DNA of 64,000 nucleotides from positions 372,001-436,000 of the forward strand of contig NW_027480544.1 in the NCBI RefSeq assembly GCF_051401765.1. Reading direction: 5' to 3'. The position numbers and the translations under genes are program-made. The DNA comes from Calliopsis andreniformis (taxonomy: Eukaryota; Arthropoda; Insecta; Hymenoptera; Andrenidae). Below are positions 1 to 12,194 of the stretch, piece after piece. A model generated the notes under the pieces. It searched no databases. It saw only the letters and a list, made by a program, of their open reading frames with translations, and was not told the DNA's origin. Within the stretch, counting starts at the first letter, position 1; every line of letters begins with the position of its first letter.

Positions 1-759
1 GAGGGTTGAGAATTGAGAATTGAGGATGAGGCCTGACGGTTGAGGATTGGGGTTTGAGGAATGAGGATTGAAGATTGACGATTGAGGATTGAGGATTGAG
101 GATTGGGGATTGAGGATTGAGGATTGAAGATTGAGTATTGAGGATTGAGTATGGAGGATTGAAGATCGAGCATTGAGGATTGAGGGTTGAGGATTGAAGA
201 TTGAGGACTGAGTGTTGAGGGTTGAGTGATGAGAATTGATGTTTGTGGATTGAGATTTGAAGATTGAAGATTGGGGATTGAGCATTGAACCATGAGAATA
301 CAGGATCTTCTATTCAGTATTGAGAATTGAGGATTGATGCTTGAATATTGGTGATTGATGGTTGAGGGTTGTTTGTTGAATATTGAGGATTGAGGAATGT
401 GTATTGAGGATTGAAGATTGAGTATTGATGATTGAGGTTTGAGGGTTGAGGGTTGAGGATTGAGGACGAGGACTGGCGGTTGAGGATTGAGGTTTGAGCA
501 TTGAGGATTGAAGGCTGAGGATTGAGGACGAGGACTGACGGTTGAGGATTGAGGATAGATGATTGAGGACTGAGGATTGAGGACTGAGGATTGAGGATTG
601 AGGATTGAGGATTGAAGGTTGAGGATTGAGGATTGAGGATTGAGGATTGAGGATTGAGGATTGAAGATTGAGGATTGGGGATTGAGGATTGACAATTGAG
701 GATTGAGTATTGAGGATTGAGAATTGAGGATTGAGGATTGAAAATTGAGTATTGAGGAT

Positions 760-1650
760 TGAGGACTGGGGATTGAGGATTGTAGATTGAGGATTAACGA
801 TTGAGGATTGGGGATTGAGGATCTAGGATTGGAGATTGATTATTGAGGATTGAAGATTGAGAATTGAGGATTGAGGATTTAGAATTGAGAATTGAGGATG
901 AGGACTGAGGGTTTAGGATTGTGGTTTGAGCAATGAGGATCGAGGATTGAGGATTGAGGATTGAGGATTGAGGATTGAGGATTGAGGATTGTGTATTGAA
1001 GATTGAGTATTCATGACTGAGGATTGAGGATTGAGGATTGAGGATTGAGGATTGAGCATTGAGGATTGAAGATTGAGGACTGGGGATTGTGGATTGAAGA
1101 TTGAGGATTAAAGATTGAGGATTGGGGATTGAGTATCTAGGATTGGAGATTGATTATTCAGGATTGAAGATTGAGTATTGAGGATTGAGGATTGAGGATT
1201 GAGGATTGAGAATTGAGAATTGAGGATGAGGCCTGACGGTTGAGGATTGGGGTTTGAGGAATGAGGATTGAAGATTGACGATTGAGGATTGAGGATTGAG
1301 GATTGGGGATTGTGGATTGAGTATTGAAGATTGAGTATTGAGGATCGAGTATGGAGGATTGAAGATTGAGCATTGAGGATTGAGGGTTGAGGATTGAAGA
1401 TTGAGGATTGATGATTGAGAATTGAGGATTGAGGATTGAGGAATGAGGATTGAGTGTTGAAGATTGAGGATTGAGTATTGAGGATTGAGGATTGAGGACT
1501 GAGGATTGGGGATTGAGGACTGAGTATTGAGGATTGATTATTGAGCTTTGGGGATTGAAGATTGTGGACTGGGGATAGAGGATTGAATATTGAAGATTAA
1601 GGATAGAGTATTGGGGATTGAGGGTCTAGGATACGAGATTGATTATTGAT
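760..1650 (+). repeat. Module duplicated at 13.9-14.8 kb
   Basis: Matches about 13896-14786 at offset 13136, including GAGGGTTTAGGATTGTGG near 908 and ATTGAGTATCTAGG near 1130. The second large copy has it again at about 24954-25844 and 38083-38973. It diverges near 1650, where this copy continues with consensus heptamers and the other passes into GTGTTGAAGATTGAGG. Confidence 0.82.
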
Positions 1651-4600
1651 GATTGAAGATTGAGGATTGAGGATTGAGGATTGAGGATTGAGGATTGAGG
1701 ATGAGGACTGAGGGTTGATGATGGAAGTTTGAGGAATGAGGATTGTGGATTGAGGATTGAGGACTGAGGATTGAGGATTGAAGATTGAGGACTGAGTGTT
1801 GAGGGTTGAGTGATGAGAATTGATGTTTGTGGATTGAGATTTGAAGATTGAAGATTGGGGATTGAGCATTGAACCATGAGAATTCAGGATATTCTATTGA
1901 GTATTGAGAATTGAGGATTGATGCTTGAATATGGGTGATTGATGGTTGAGGGTTGTGTGTTGAAAATTGAGGATTGAGGATTGTGGATTGAGGATTGAGG
2001 ATTGAAGATTGAGTATTGAGGATTGAAGATTGAGGATTGAGGATTGAGGATTGAGGATTGAGGGTTGAGGATTGAAGATTGAGGATTGGGGTCTGAGTGT
2101 TGAGGGTTCAGTGATAAGAATTCATGTTTGTGGATAGAGATTTGAAGATTGCAGATTGAGTATTGAGTATTGAAATCTGTGAATTGATGATATTGTATTG
2201 AGAATTGAGAATTTGCAACTGATTGTTGAGGACTGAGTTCTGAATGTTGAGGATTCAGGATTGAAGATTCAGGATTGAGGTTTGATGACTGAGGATTGAG
2301 GAATGAGAATTGAGGATTGAGGATTGAGGATTGAGGATTGAGGATTGAGTATTGATGATTGAATATTGAGGATTGAGGATTCATAGTTGAGGATTGAGGA
2401 CGAGGACTGACGGTTGCGGATTGAGGTATGAGGATTGAGGGTTGAGGATTGAGGACTGAGGATTGAGGTTTGAGGATTGAGGACTGGGGATTGAGGATCG
2501 AATGCTGAGTATTGAGGATTGAAGATTGAGGATTGAGGATTGAGGATTGAGAATGGAGGATGAGGACTGAGGGTTGAGGATTGAGGTTTGAGGAATGAGG
2601 TTTGAGGATTGAGGATTGAGGATTGAGGATTGAGGATTGAGGTTTGAGGATTGAGAACTGAGGGTTGAGGATCGAATGTTTAGTATTGAGGATTGAAGAT
2701 TGAGGATTATGGACTGAGGATTGAGGATGGAGGATGAGTGCTGAGGGCTGAGGGTTGAGGTTTGAGTATTGAATCGTAAGAATTCAGGTTATTCTATTAG
2801 GTATTGGGGATTGACGATTGATGGTTAAGTATTGAGGATTGAGGATTGAGGATTGAAGATTGAGTATTCAGGATTGAAGATTGAGGATTGAGGATTGAGG
2901 ATTGAGGATTGAGTATTGAAGATTGAGGCCTGAGGACAGAGGATTGAGGATTGAGAATTGAGGATGGAGGATTGAGGGTTGACGTTTGAGGATTGAGTAT
3001 TGAAGATTGAGGATTGATGATTGAGGATTGTGGATTGAGGATTGAGGATTGAGGATTGAGTATTGAAGATTGTGGATTGATGATTGACGATTGAGGACTG
3101 AGGATTGAGGATTGATTATTGAGCATTGAGGATTGAAGAATGTGGACTGGGGATAGAGGATTGAATATTGAGGATTAAGGATAGAGTATTGGAGATTGAG
3201 GATCGAGGACAGGAGATTGATTATTGAGGATTGAAGTGTGAGGATTGAGGATTGAGGATTGATGATTGAGGATTGAGGATTGAAGATTGAGTATGGAGGA
3301 TAGAAGATGGAGGATTGAGGATTAAGGATTGAGGATAGAAGAGTGAGGACTGAGTGTTGAGGGTTGAGTGATGAGAATTGATGTTTGTGGATTGAGATTT
3401 GAAGATTGAAGATTGGGGATTTAGCATTGAACCATGAGAATTCAGGATAATCTATTGAGTATTGAGAATTGAGGATTGATGGTTGAATATTGGTGATCGA
3501 TGGTTGAGGGTTGTGTGTTGAATATTGAGGATTGAGGATTGTGGATTGAGGATTGAAGATTGAGTATTGATGAATGAGAATTGAGAATTGAGGATGAGGA
3601 CTGAGGGTTGAGGGATGAGGTTTGAGGAATGAGGATTGAGGATTGAGGATTGAGGATTGAGGATTGAGGATTGAGGATTGAGGATTGAGTATTGAAGATT
3701 GAGTATTCATGACTGAGTATTGAGGATTGAGGATTGAGGGTTGAGGATTGAGGATCGAAGATTGAGTGTTGAGGATTGAAGGTTGAGGTTTGAGGATTGA
3801 GAATTGAGGGTGGAGGATGAGTGCTGAGGGTTGAGGATTGAGGTTTGAGTATTGAATACTGAGAATTCAGGATATTCTATTCAGTATTGAGAATTGAGGA
3901 TTGATGGTTGAGTATTGAGGATTGAGGATTGAGGATTGAGGATTGAGTATGGAAGATTGAGGATTGATGATTGAGGATTGAGGATTGAGGACTGAGGATT
4001 GAGGATTGAGTGTTGAAGATTGAGGATTGATGATTGAGGATTGAGAATTGAGGATTGAGGGTTGAGGATTGAGGATTGAAGATTGAGGATTGAGGATTCA
4101 GGATTGAGTGTTGTGGGTTGAGTAATGAGAATTGATGTTTGTTAGATGGAGACTTGAAGATTGAAGATTGAGGATAGAGTATTGAAAACTGAGAATTCAG
4201 GATATTCTATTGAGAATTGAGAATTGAGGATTGATGATTGAGTTTTGAGGATTGATGTTTGAGAGTTGTGTATTGAATATTGAGGATTGAGGATTGAGGA
4301 TTGAGCATTGAGGATTGAGGATTCAAGATTGAGTATTGATGATTGAAGATTGAGGATTGAGGATTGAGGGTTGAGGATTGAGGACGAGGACTGACGGTTG
4401 AGGATTGAGGTTTGAGTATTGAGGATTGAGGATTGAGGACTGAGGATTGGGTATTGAGGACTGAGGATTGAGGATTGATTATTGAGCTTTGGGGATTGAA
4501 GATTGTGGACTGGGGATAGAGGATTGAATATTGAGGATTAAGGATAGAGTATTGGGGATTGAGGATCTAGGATACGAGATTGATAATTGAGGATTGAAGA

Positions 4601-5100
4601 TTTAGGATTGAGTTTTGAGGATTGAGAAATGAGAATTGAGGATGAGGACTGAGGGCTGAGGATGGAGGTTTGAGGAATGAGGATTCAGGATTGAGGATTG
4701 AGGATTGAGGATTGAGGATTGAGTATTGAAGATTGAGGCCTTAGGACAGAGGATTGAGGATTGAGAATTGAGGATGGAGGATTGAGTGTTGACGTTTGAG
4801 GATTGAGTATTGAAGATTGAGGATTGATAATTGAGGATTGAGGATTGAGCATTGAGGATTGAGGATTGAGTATTGAAGATTGTGGATTGATGATCGACGA
4901 TTGAGGACTGAGGATTGAGGATTGATTATTGAGCTTTGGGGATTGAAGAATGTGGACTGGGGATAGAGGATTGAAATTGAGGATTAAGGATAGAGTATTG
5001 GAGATTGAGGATCTAGGACAGGAGATTGATTATTGAGGATTGAAGAGTGAGGATTGAGGATTGAGGATTGATGATTGAGGATTGAGGATTGAAGATTGAG

Positions 5101-7105
5101 CATGGAGGATTGAGGATTGAGGATTGAAGATTGGGGATTGAGGATTGACGATTGAGTATGGAGGATTGAAGATTGAGGATTGAGGATTGAGGATTGAGGA
5201 TTGAAGATTGAGGACTGAGTGTAGAGGGTTGAGTGATGAGAATTGATGTTTGTGGATTGAGATTTGAAGATTGAAGATTGGGGATTGAGCATTGAACCAT
5301 GAGAATTCAGGATATTCTATTGAGTATTGAGAATTGAGGATTGATGCTTGAATATTGGTGATTGATGGTTGAGGGTTGTGTGTTGAAAATTGAGGATTGA
5401 GGATTGTGGATTGAGGATTGAAGATTGAGGATTGGGGATTGAGGACTGACAATTGAGGATTGAGTATTGAGGATTGAGAATTGAGGATTGAGTATTGAAG
5501 ATTGAGTATTGAGGATTGGGGACTGGGGATTGAGGATTGAAGATTGAGGATTAACGATTGAGGATTGGGGATTGAGGTTCTAGGATTGGAGATTGATTAT
5601 TGAGGATTGAAGATTGAGAATTGAGGATTGAGGATTTAGAATTGAGAACTGAGGATGAGGACTGAGGGTTTAGGATTGTGGTTTGAGGAATGAGGATTGA
5701 GGATTGAGGATTGAGGATTGAGGATTGAGGATTGAGGATTGAGGATTGTGTATTGAAGATTGAGTATTCATGACTGAGGATTGAGGATTGAGGATTGAGG
5801 GTTGAGGATTGAGTATCGAAGATTGAGTATTGAGGAATGAAGATTGAAGTTTGAGGATTGAGGATTGAGGGTGGAGAATGAGGGCTGATTGTTGAGGATT
5901 GAGGTTTGAGTATTGAATACTGAGAATTCAGGATATTCTATTGAGTATTGAGAATTGAGGATTGATGGTTGAGTATTGAGGATTGAGGATTGAGGATAGA
6001 GGATTGAGTATTGAAGATTGAGGATTGATGATTGAGGATTGAGGATTGAGGATTGAGGATTGAGGATTGAGTGTTGAAGATTGAGGATTGAGTATTGAGG
6101 ATTGAGGATTGAGAACTGAGGATTGGGGATTGAGGACTGAGTATTGAGGATTGATAATTGAGCTTTGGGGATTGAAGATTGTGGACTGGGGATAGAGGAT
6201 TGAATATTGAAGATTAAGGATAGAGTATTGGGGATTGAGGATCTAGGATACGAGATTGATAATTGAGGATTGAAGATTGAGGATTGAGTTTTGAGGATTG
6301 AGAAATGAGAATAGAGGATGAGGACTGAGGGCTGAGGATGGAGGTTTGAGGAATGAGGATTGAGGATTGAGGATTGAGGATTGAGGATTGAGGATTTAGT
6401 ATTGAAGATTGAGGCCTTAGGACAGAGGATTGAGGATTGAGAATTGAGGATGGAGGATTGAGGGTTGACGTTTGAGGATTGAGTATTGAAGATTGAAGAT
6501 TGATGATTGAGGATTGAGGATTGAGCATTGAGGATTGAGGATTGAGTATTGAAGATTGTGGATTGATGATCGACGATTGAGGACTGAGGATTGAGGATTG
6601 ATTATTGAGCTTTGGGGATTGAAGTATGTGGACTGGGGATAGAGGATTGAAATTGAGGATTAAGGATAGAGTATTGGAGATTTAGGATCTAGGACAGGAG
6701 ATTGATTATTGAGGATTGAAGAGTGAGGATTGAGGATTGAGGATTAATGATTGAGGATTGAGGATTGAAGCTTGAGTATGGAGGATTGAGGATTGAGGAT
6801 TGAAGATTGGGGATTGAGGATTGAAGATTGAGTATGGAGGATTGAAGATTGAGGATTGAGGATTGAGGATTGAGGATTGAAGATTGAGGACTGAGTGTTG
6901 AGGGTTGAGTGATGAGAATTGATGTTTGTGGATTGAGATTTGAAGATTGAAGATTGGGGATTGAGCATTGAACCATGAGAATTCAGGATATTCTATTGAG
7001 TATTGAGAATTGAGGATTGATGCTTGAATATTGGTGATTGATGGTTGAGGTTTGTGTGTTGAAAATTGAGGATTGAGGATTGTGGATTGAGGATTGAAGA
7101 TTGAG
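5101..7105 (+). repeat. 2-kb higher-order unit, tandem copy a
   Basis: First of three head-to-tail units of 2005, 2005 and 2012 bp. Each starts where GATTGAG meets CATGGAGG; the exact join can slide about 20 bp left because both flanks share sequence there. Inside, the EcoRI landmark falls at 5301, 5922 and 6977 and then at 7306 in the next unit, giving a fixed 621/1055/329 spacing. Copy a has a private AAGCTT at about 6769-6774 where the other copies have AAGATT, including the matching place in the second large copy. Confidence 0.93.
5220..5425 (+). repeat. Representative landmark block with EcoRI site (GAGAATTCAGGATATTC)
   Basis: About 200 bp in which nearly every heptamer is a particular variant, conserved from copy to copy. 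It runs GTTTGTGGATTGAGATTTGA, then GCATTGAACCATGAG, GAATTCAGGATATTCTATTG, GATTGATGCTTGAATATTGG and GGGTTGTGTGTTG. It stays in 7-bp register throughout, so it is a fixed set of variant heptamers and not an insertion. Copies of the core in the first 19 kb start at 1878, 3436, 3861, 4191, 5301, 5922, 6977, 7306, 7927, 8982, 9311, 9932, 10994, 11865, 13381, 13799, 14995, 16105, 16726, 17781 and 18652; a version with GAATAC is at about 294. The pattern continues to the window end. Confidence 0.9.
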
Positions 7106-9110
7106 CATGGAGGATTGAGGATTGAGGATTGAAGATTGGGGATTGAGGATTGACGATTGAGTATGGAGGATTGAAGATTGAGGATTGAGGATTGAGGATT
7201 GAGGATTGAAGATTGAGGACTGAGTGTAGAGGGTTGAGTGATGAGAATTGATGTTTGTGGATTGAGATTTGAAGATTGAAGATTGGGGATTGAGCATTGA
7301 ACCATGAGAATTCAGGATATTCTATTGAGTATTGAGAATTGAGGATTGATGCTTGAATATTGGTGATTGATGGTTGAGGGTTGTGTGTTGAAAATTGAGG
7401 ATTGAGGATTGTGGATTGAGGATTGAAGATTGAGGATTGGGGATTGAGGACTGACAATTGAGGATTGAGTATTGAGGATTGAGAATTGAGGATTGAGTAT
7501 TGAAGATTGAGTATTGAGGATTGGGGACTGGGGATTGAGGATTGAAGATTGAGGATTAACGATTGAGGATTGGGGATTGAGGTTCTAGGATTGGAGATTG
7601 ATTATTGAGGATTGAAGATTTAGAATTGAGGATTGAGGATTTAGAATTGAGAACTGAGGATGAGGACTGAGGGTTTAGGATTGTGGTTTGAGGAATGAGG
7701 ATTGAGGATTGAGGATTGAGGATTGAGGATTGAGGATTGAGGATTGAGGATTGTGTATTGAAGATTGAGTATTCATGACTGAGGATTGAGGATTGAGGAT
7801 TGAGGGTTGAGGATTGAGTATCGAAGATTGAGTATTGAGGAATGAAGATTGAAGTTTGAGGATTGAGGATTGAGGGTGGAGAATGAGGGCTGATTGTTGA
7901 GGATTGAGGTTTGAGTATTGAATACTGAGAATTCAGGATATTCTATTGAGTATTGAGAATTGAGGATTGATGGTTGAGTATTGAGGATTGAGGATTGAGG
8001 ATAGAGGATTGAGTATTGAAGATTGAGGATTGATGATTGAGGATTGAGGATTGAGGATTGAGGATTGAGGATTGAGTGTTGAAGATTGAGGATTGAGTAT
8101 TGAGGATTGAGGATTGAGAACTGAGGATTGGGGATTGAGGACTGAGTATTGAGGATTGATAATTGAGCTTTGGGGATTGAAGATTGTGGACTGGGGATAG
8201 AGGATTGAATATTGAAGATTAAGGATAGAGTATTGGGGATTGAGGATCTAGGATACGAGATTGATAATTGAGGATTGAAGATTGAGGATTGAGTTTTGAG
8301 GATTGAGAAATGAGAATAGAGGATGAGGACTGAGGGCTGAGGATGGAGGTTTGAGGAATGAGGATTGAGGATTGAGGATTGAGGATTGAGGATTGAGGAT
8401 TTAGTATTGAAGATTGAGGCCTTAGGACAGAGGATTGAGGATTGAGAATTGAGGATGGAGGATTGAGGGTTGACGTTTGTGGATTGAGTATTGAAGATTG
8501 AAGATTGATGATTGAGGATTGAGGATTGAGCATTGAGGATTGAGGATTGAGTATTGAAGATTGTGGATTGATGATCGACGATTGAGGACTGAGGATTGAG
8601 GATTGATTATTGAGCTTTGGGGATTGAAGTATGTGGACTGGGGATAGAGGATTGAAATTGAGGATTAAGGATAGAGTATTGGAGATTTAGGATCTAGGAC
8701 AGGAGATTGATTATTGAGGATTGAAGAGTGAGGATTGAGGATTGAGGATTAATGATTGAGGATTGAGGATTGAAGATTGAGTATGGAGGATTGAGGATTG
8801 AGGATTGAAGATTGGGGATTGAGGATTGAAGATTGAGTATGGAGGATTGAAGATTGAGGATTGAGGATTGAGGATTGAGGATTGAAGATTGAGGACTGAG
8901 TGTTGAGGGTTGAGTGATGAGAATTGATGTTTGTGGATTGAGATTTGAAGATTGAAGATTGGGGATTGAGCATTGAACCATGAGAATTCAGGATATTCTA
9001 TTGAGTATTGAGAATTGAGGATTGATGCTTGAATATTGGTGATTGATGGTTGAGGTTTGTGTGTTGAAAATTGAGGATTGAGGATTGTGGATTGAGGATT
9101 GAAGATTGAG
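7106..9110 (+). repeat. 2-kb higher-order unit, tandem copy b
   Basis: Second 2005-bp unit, nearly identical to copies a and c. It is marked by GATTTAGAATTG at about 7616 (the others have GATTGAGAATTG) and GTTTGTGGATT at about 8475 (the others have GTTTGAGGATT). Both marks are also in the middle unit of the second large copy (near 31803 and 32662). The triplication therefore predates the 24-kb duplication. Confidence 0.93.
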
Positions 9111-11122
9111 CATGGAGGATTGAGGATTGAGGATTGAAGATTGGGGATTGAGGATTGACGATTGAGTATGGAGGATTGAAGATTGAGGATTGAGGATTGA
9201 GGATTGAGGATTGAAGATTGAGGACTGAGTGTAGAGGGTTGAGTGATGAGAATTGATGTTTGTGGATTGAGATTTGAAGATTGAAGATTGGGGATTGAGC
9301 ATTGAACCATGAGAATTCAGGATATTCTATTGAGTATTGAGAATTGAGGATTGATGCTTGAATATTGGTGATTGATGGTTGAGGGTTGTGTGTTGAAAAT
9401 TGAGGATTGAGGATTGTGGATTGAGGATTGAAGATTGAGGATTGGGGATTGAGGACTGACAATTGAGGATTGAGTATTGAGGATTGAGAATTGAGGATTG
9501 AGTATTGAAGATTGAGTATTGAGGATTGGGGACTGGGGATTGAGGATTGAAGATTGAGGATTAACGATTGAGGATTGGGGATTGAGGTTCTAGGATTGGA
9601 GATTGATTATTGAGGATTGAAGATTGAGAATTGAGGATTGAGGATTTAGAATTGAGAACTGAGGATGAGGACTGAGGGTTTAGGATTGTGGTTTGAGGAA
9701 TGAGGATTGAGGATTGAGGATTGAGGATTGAGGATTGAGGATTGAGGATTGAGGATTGTGTATTGAAGATTGAGTATTCATGACTGAGGATTGAGGATTG
9801 AGGATTGAGGGTTGAGGATTGAGTATCGAAGATTGAGTATTGACTAATGAAGATTGAAGTTTGAGGATTGAGGATTGAGGGTGGAGAATGAGGGCTGATT
9901 GTTGAGGATTGAGGTTTGAGTATTGAATACTGAGAATTCAGGATATTCTATTGAGTATTGAGAATTGAGGATTGATGGTTGAGTATTGAGGATTGAGGAT
10001 TGAGGATAGAGGATTGAGTATTGAAGATTGAGGATTGATGATTGAGGATTGAGGATTGAGGATTGAGGATTGAGGATTGAGTGTTGAAGATTGAGGATTG
10101 AGTATTGAGGATTGAGGATTGAGAACTGAGGATTGGGGATTGAGGACTGAGTATTGAGGATTGATAATTGAGCTTTGGGGATTGAAGATTGTGGACTGGG
10201 GATAGAGGATTGAATATTGAAGATTAAGGATAGAGTATTGGGGATTGAGGATCTAGGATACGAGATTGATAATTGAGGATTGAAGATTGAGGATTGAGTT
10301 TTGAGGATTGAGAAATGAGAATAGAGGATGAGGACTGAGGGCTGAGGATGGAGGTTTGAGGAATGAGGATTGAGGATTGAGGATTGAGGATTGAGGATTG
10401 AGGATTGAGGATTTAGTATTGAAGATTGAGGCCTTAGGACAGAGGATTGAGGATTGAGAATTGAGGATGGAGGATTGAGGGTTGACGTTTGAGGATTGAG
10501 TATTGAAGATTGAAGATTGATGATTGAGGATTGAGGATTGAGCATTGAGGATTGAGGATTGAGTATTGAAGATTGTGGATTGATGATCGACGATTGAGGA
10601 CTGAGGATTGAGGATTGATTATTGAGCTTTGGGGATTGAAGTATGTGGACTGGGGATAGAGGATTGAAATTGAGGATTAAGGATAGAGTATTGGAGATTT
10701 AGGATCTAGGACAGGAGATTGATTATTGAGGATTGAAGAGTGAGGATTGAGGATTGAGGATTAATGATTGAGGATTGAGGATTGAAGATTGAGTATGGAG
10801 GATTGAGGATTGAGGATTGAAGATTGGGGATTGAGGATTGAAGATTGAGTATGGAGGATTGAAGATTGAGGATTGAGGATTGAGGATTGAGGATTGAAGA
10901 TTGAGGACTGAGTGTTGAGGGTTGAGTGATGAGAATTGATGTTTGTGGATTGAGATTTGAAGATTGAAGATTGGGGATTGAGCATTGAACCATGAGAATT
11001 CAGGATATTCTATTGAGTATTGAGAATTGAGGATTGATGCTTGAATATTGGTGATTGATGGTTGAGGTTTGTGTGTTGAAAATTGAGGATTGAGGATTGT
11101 GGATTGAGGATTGAAGATTGAG
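9111..11122 (+). repeat. 2-kb higher-order unit, tandem copy c
   Basis: Third unit, 2012 bp, one heptamer longer than a and b. It is marked by TTGACTAATGAAG at about 9841, where a and b have TTGAGGAATGAAG; the same mark is at about 34028 in the second large copy. After 11122 the sequence leaves the tandem and continues as GTATTGATG, which is also what follows the single unit ending at 17909. Confidence 0.92.
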
Positions 11123-12194
11123 TATTGATGATTGAGGTTTGAGGGTTGAGGGTTGAGGATTGAGGACGAGGACTGGCGGTTGAGGATTGAGGTTTGAGGA
11201 TTGAGGATTGAAGGCTGAGGATTGAGGACGAGGACTGACTGTTGAGGATTGAGGATTGATGATTGAGGACTGAGGATTGAGGACTGAGGATTGAGGATTG
11301 AGGATTGAGGATTGAAGGTTGAGGATTGAGGATTGAGGATTGAGGATTGAGGATTGAGGATTGAAGATTGAGGATTGGGGATTGAGGGTTGACAATTGAG
11401 GATTGAGTATTGAGGATTGAGAATTGAGGTTTGAGGATTGAAGATTGAGTATTGAGGATTGAGGACTGGGGATTGAGGATTGAAGATTGAGGATTAACGA
11501 TTGAGGATTGGGGATTGAGGATCTAGGATTGGAGATTGATTATTGAGGATTGAAGATTGAGAATTGAGGATTGAGGATTTAGAATTGAGAATTGAGGATG
11601 AGGACTGAGGGTTTAGGATTGTGGTTTGAGGAATGAGGATTGAGGATTGAGGATTGAGGATTGAGGATTGAGGATTGAGGATTGAGGATTGCGTATTGAA
11701 GATTGAGTATTCATGACTGAGGATTGAGGATTGAGGATTGAGGGTTGAGGATTGAGTATCGAAGATTGAGTATTGAGGAATGAAGATTGAAGTTTGAGGA
11801 TTGAGGATTGAGGGTGGAGAATGAGGGCTGAGTGTTGAGGATTGAGGTTTGAGTATTGAATACTGAGAATTCAGGATATTCTATTGAGTATTGAGAATTG
11901 AGGATTGATGGTTGAGTATTGAGGATTGAGGATTGAGGATTGAAGATTGAGGATTGGGGACTGAGTGTTGAGGGTTCAGTGATGAGAATTGATGTTTGTG
12001 GATAGAGATTTGAAGATTGCAGATTGAGTATTGAGTATTGAAATCTGTGAATTGATGATATTGTATTGAGAATTGAGAATTGGCAACTGATTGTTGAGGA
12101 CTGAGGTCTGAAGGTTGAGGATACAGGATTGAAGATTCAGGATTGAGGTTTGAGGACTGAGGATTGAGGATTGAGAATTGAGGATTGAGGATTG
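11123..12194 (+). repeat. Right-flank module (6787-bp offset family)
   Basis: This module follows the 2-kb units. It matches 17910-18981 (offset 6787), 35310-36381 and 42097-43168. It contains the landmark at 11865 and a second, degenerate landmark near 12045 reading GTGAATTGATGATATTG, preceded by GATTGCAGATTGAG. The same degenerate landmark is seen near 2178, 18832, 26372, 36232, 43019 and 55647, so it is an old, separately fixed variant. Confidence 0.88.

Noticed and set aside
2868..3710. 280-codon - strand open frame (and similar frames throughout, for example 23469-24479, 23870-24889 and 57424-58242)
   Set aside because: Each is the SSILNPQ heptapeptide cycle with scattered substitutions. 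Other - strand frames over the same DNA read alike, the ends fall at chance stops made by point changes, and copies differ in length. No start context, domain or codon bias supports a gene.
5301..5325. Landmark core as a bacterial promoter (TTGA...TATTCT) or operator palindrome
   Set aside because: TTGA occurs every 7 bases, so a -35 match has no meaning, and no coding region lies downstream on either strand. The inverted arms GAAT/ATTC are only four bases.
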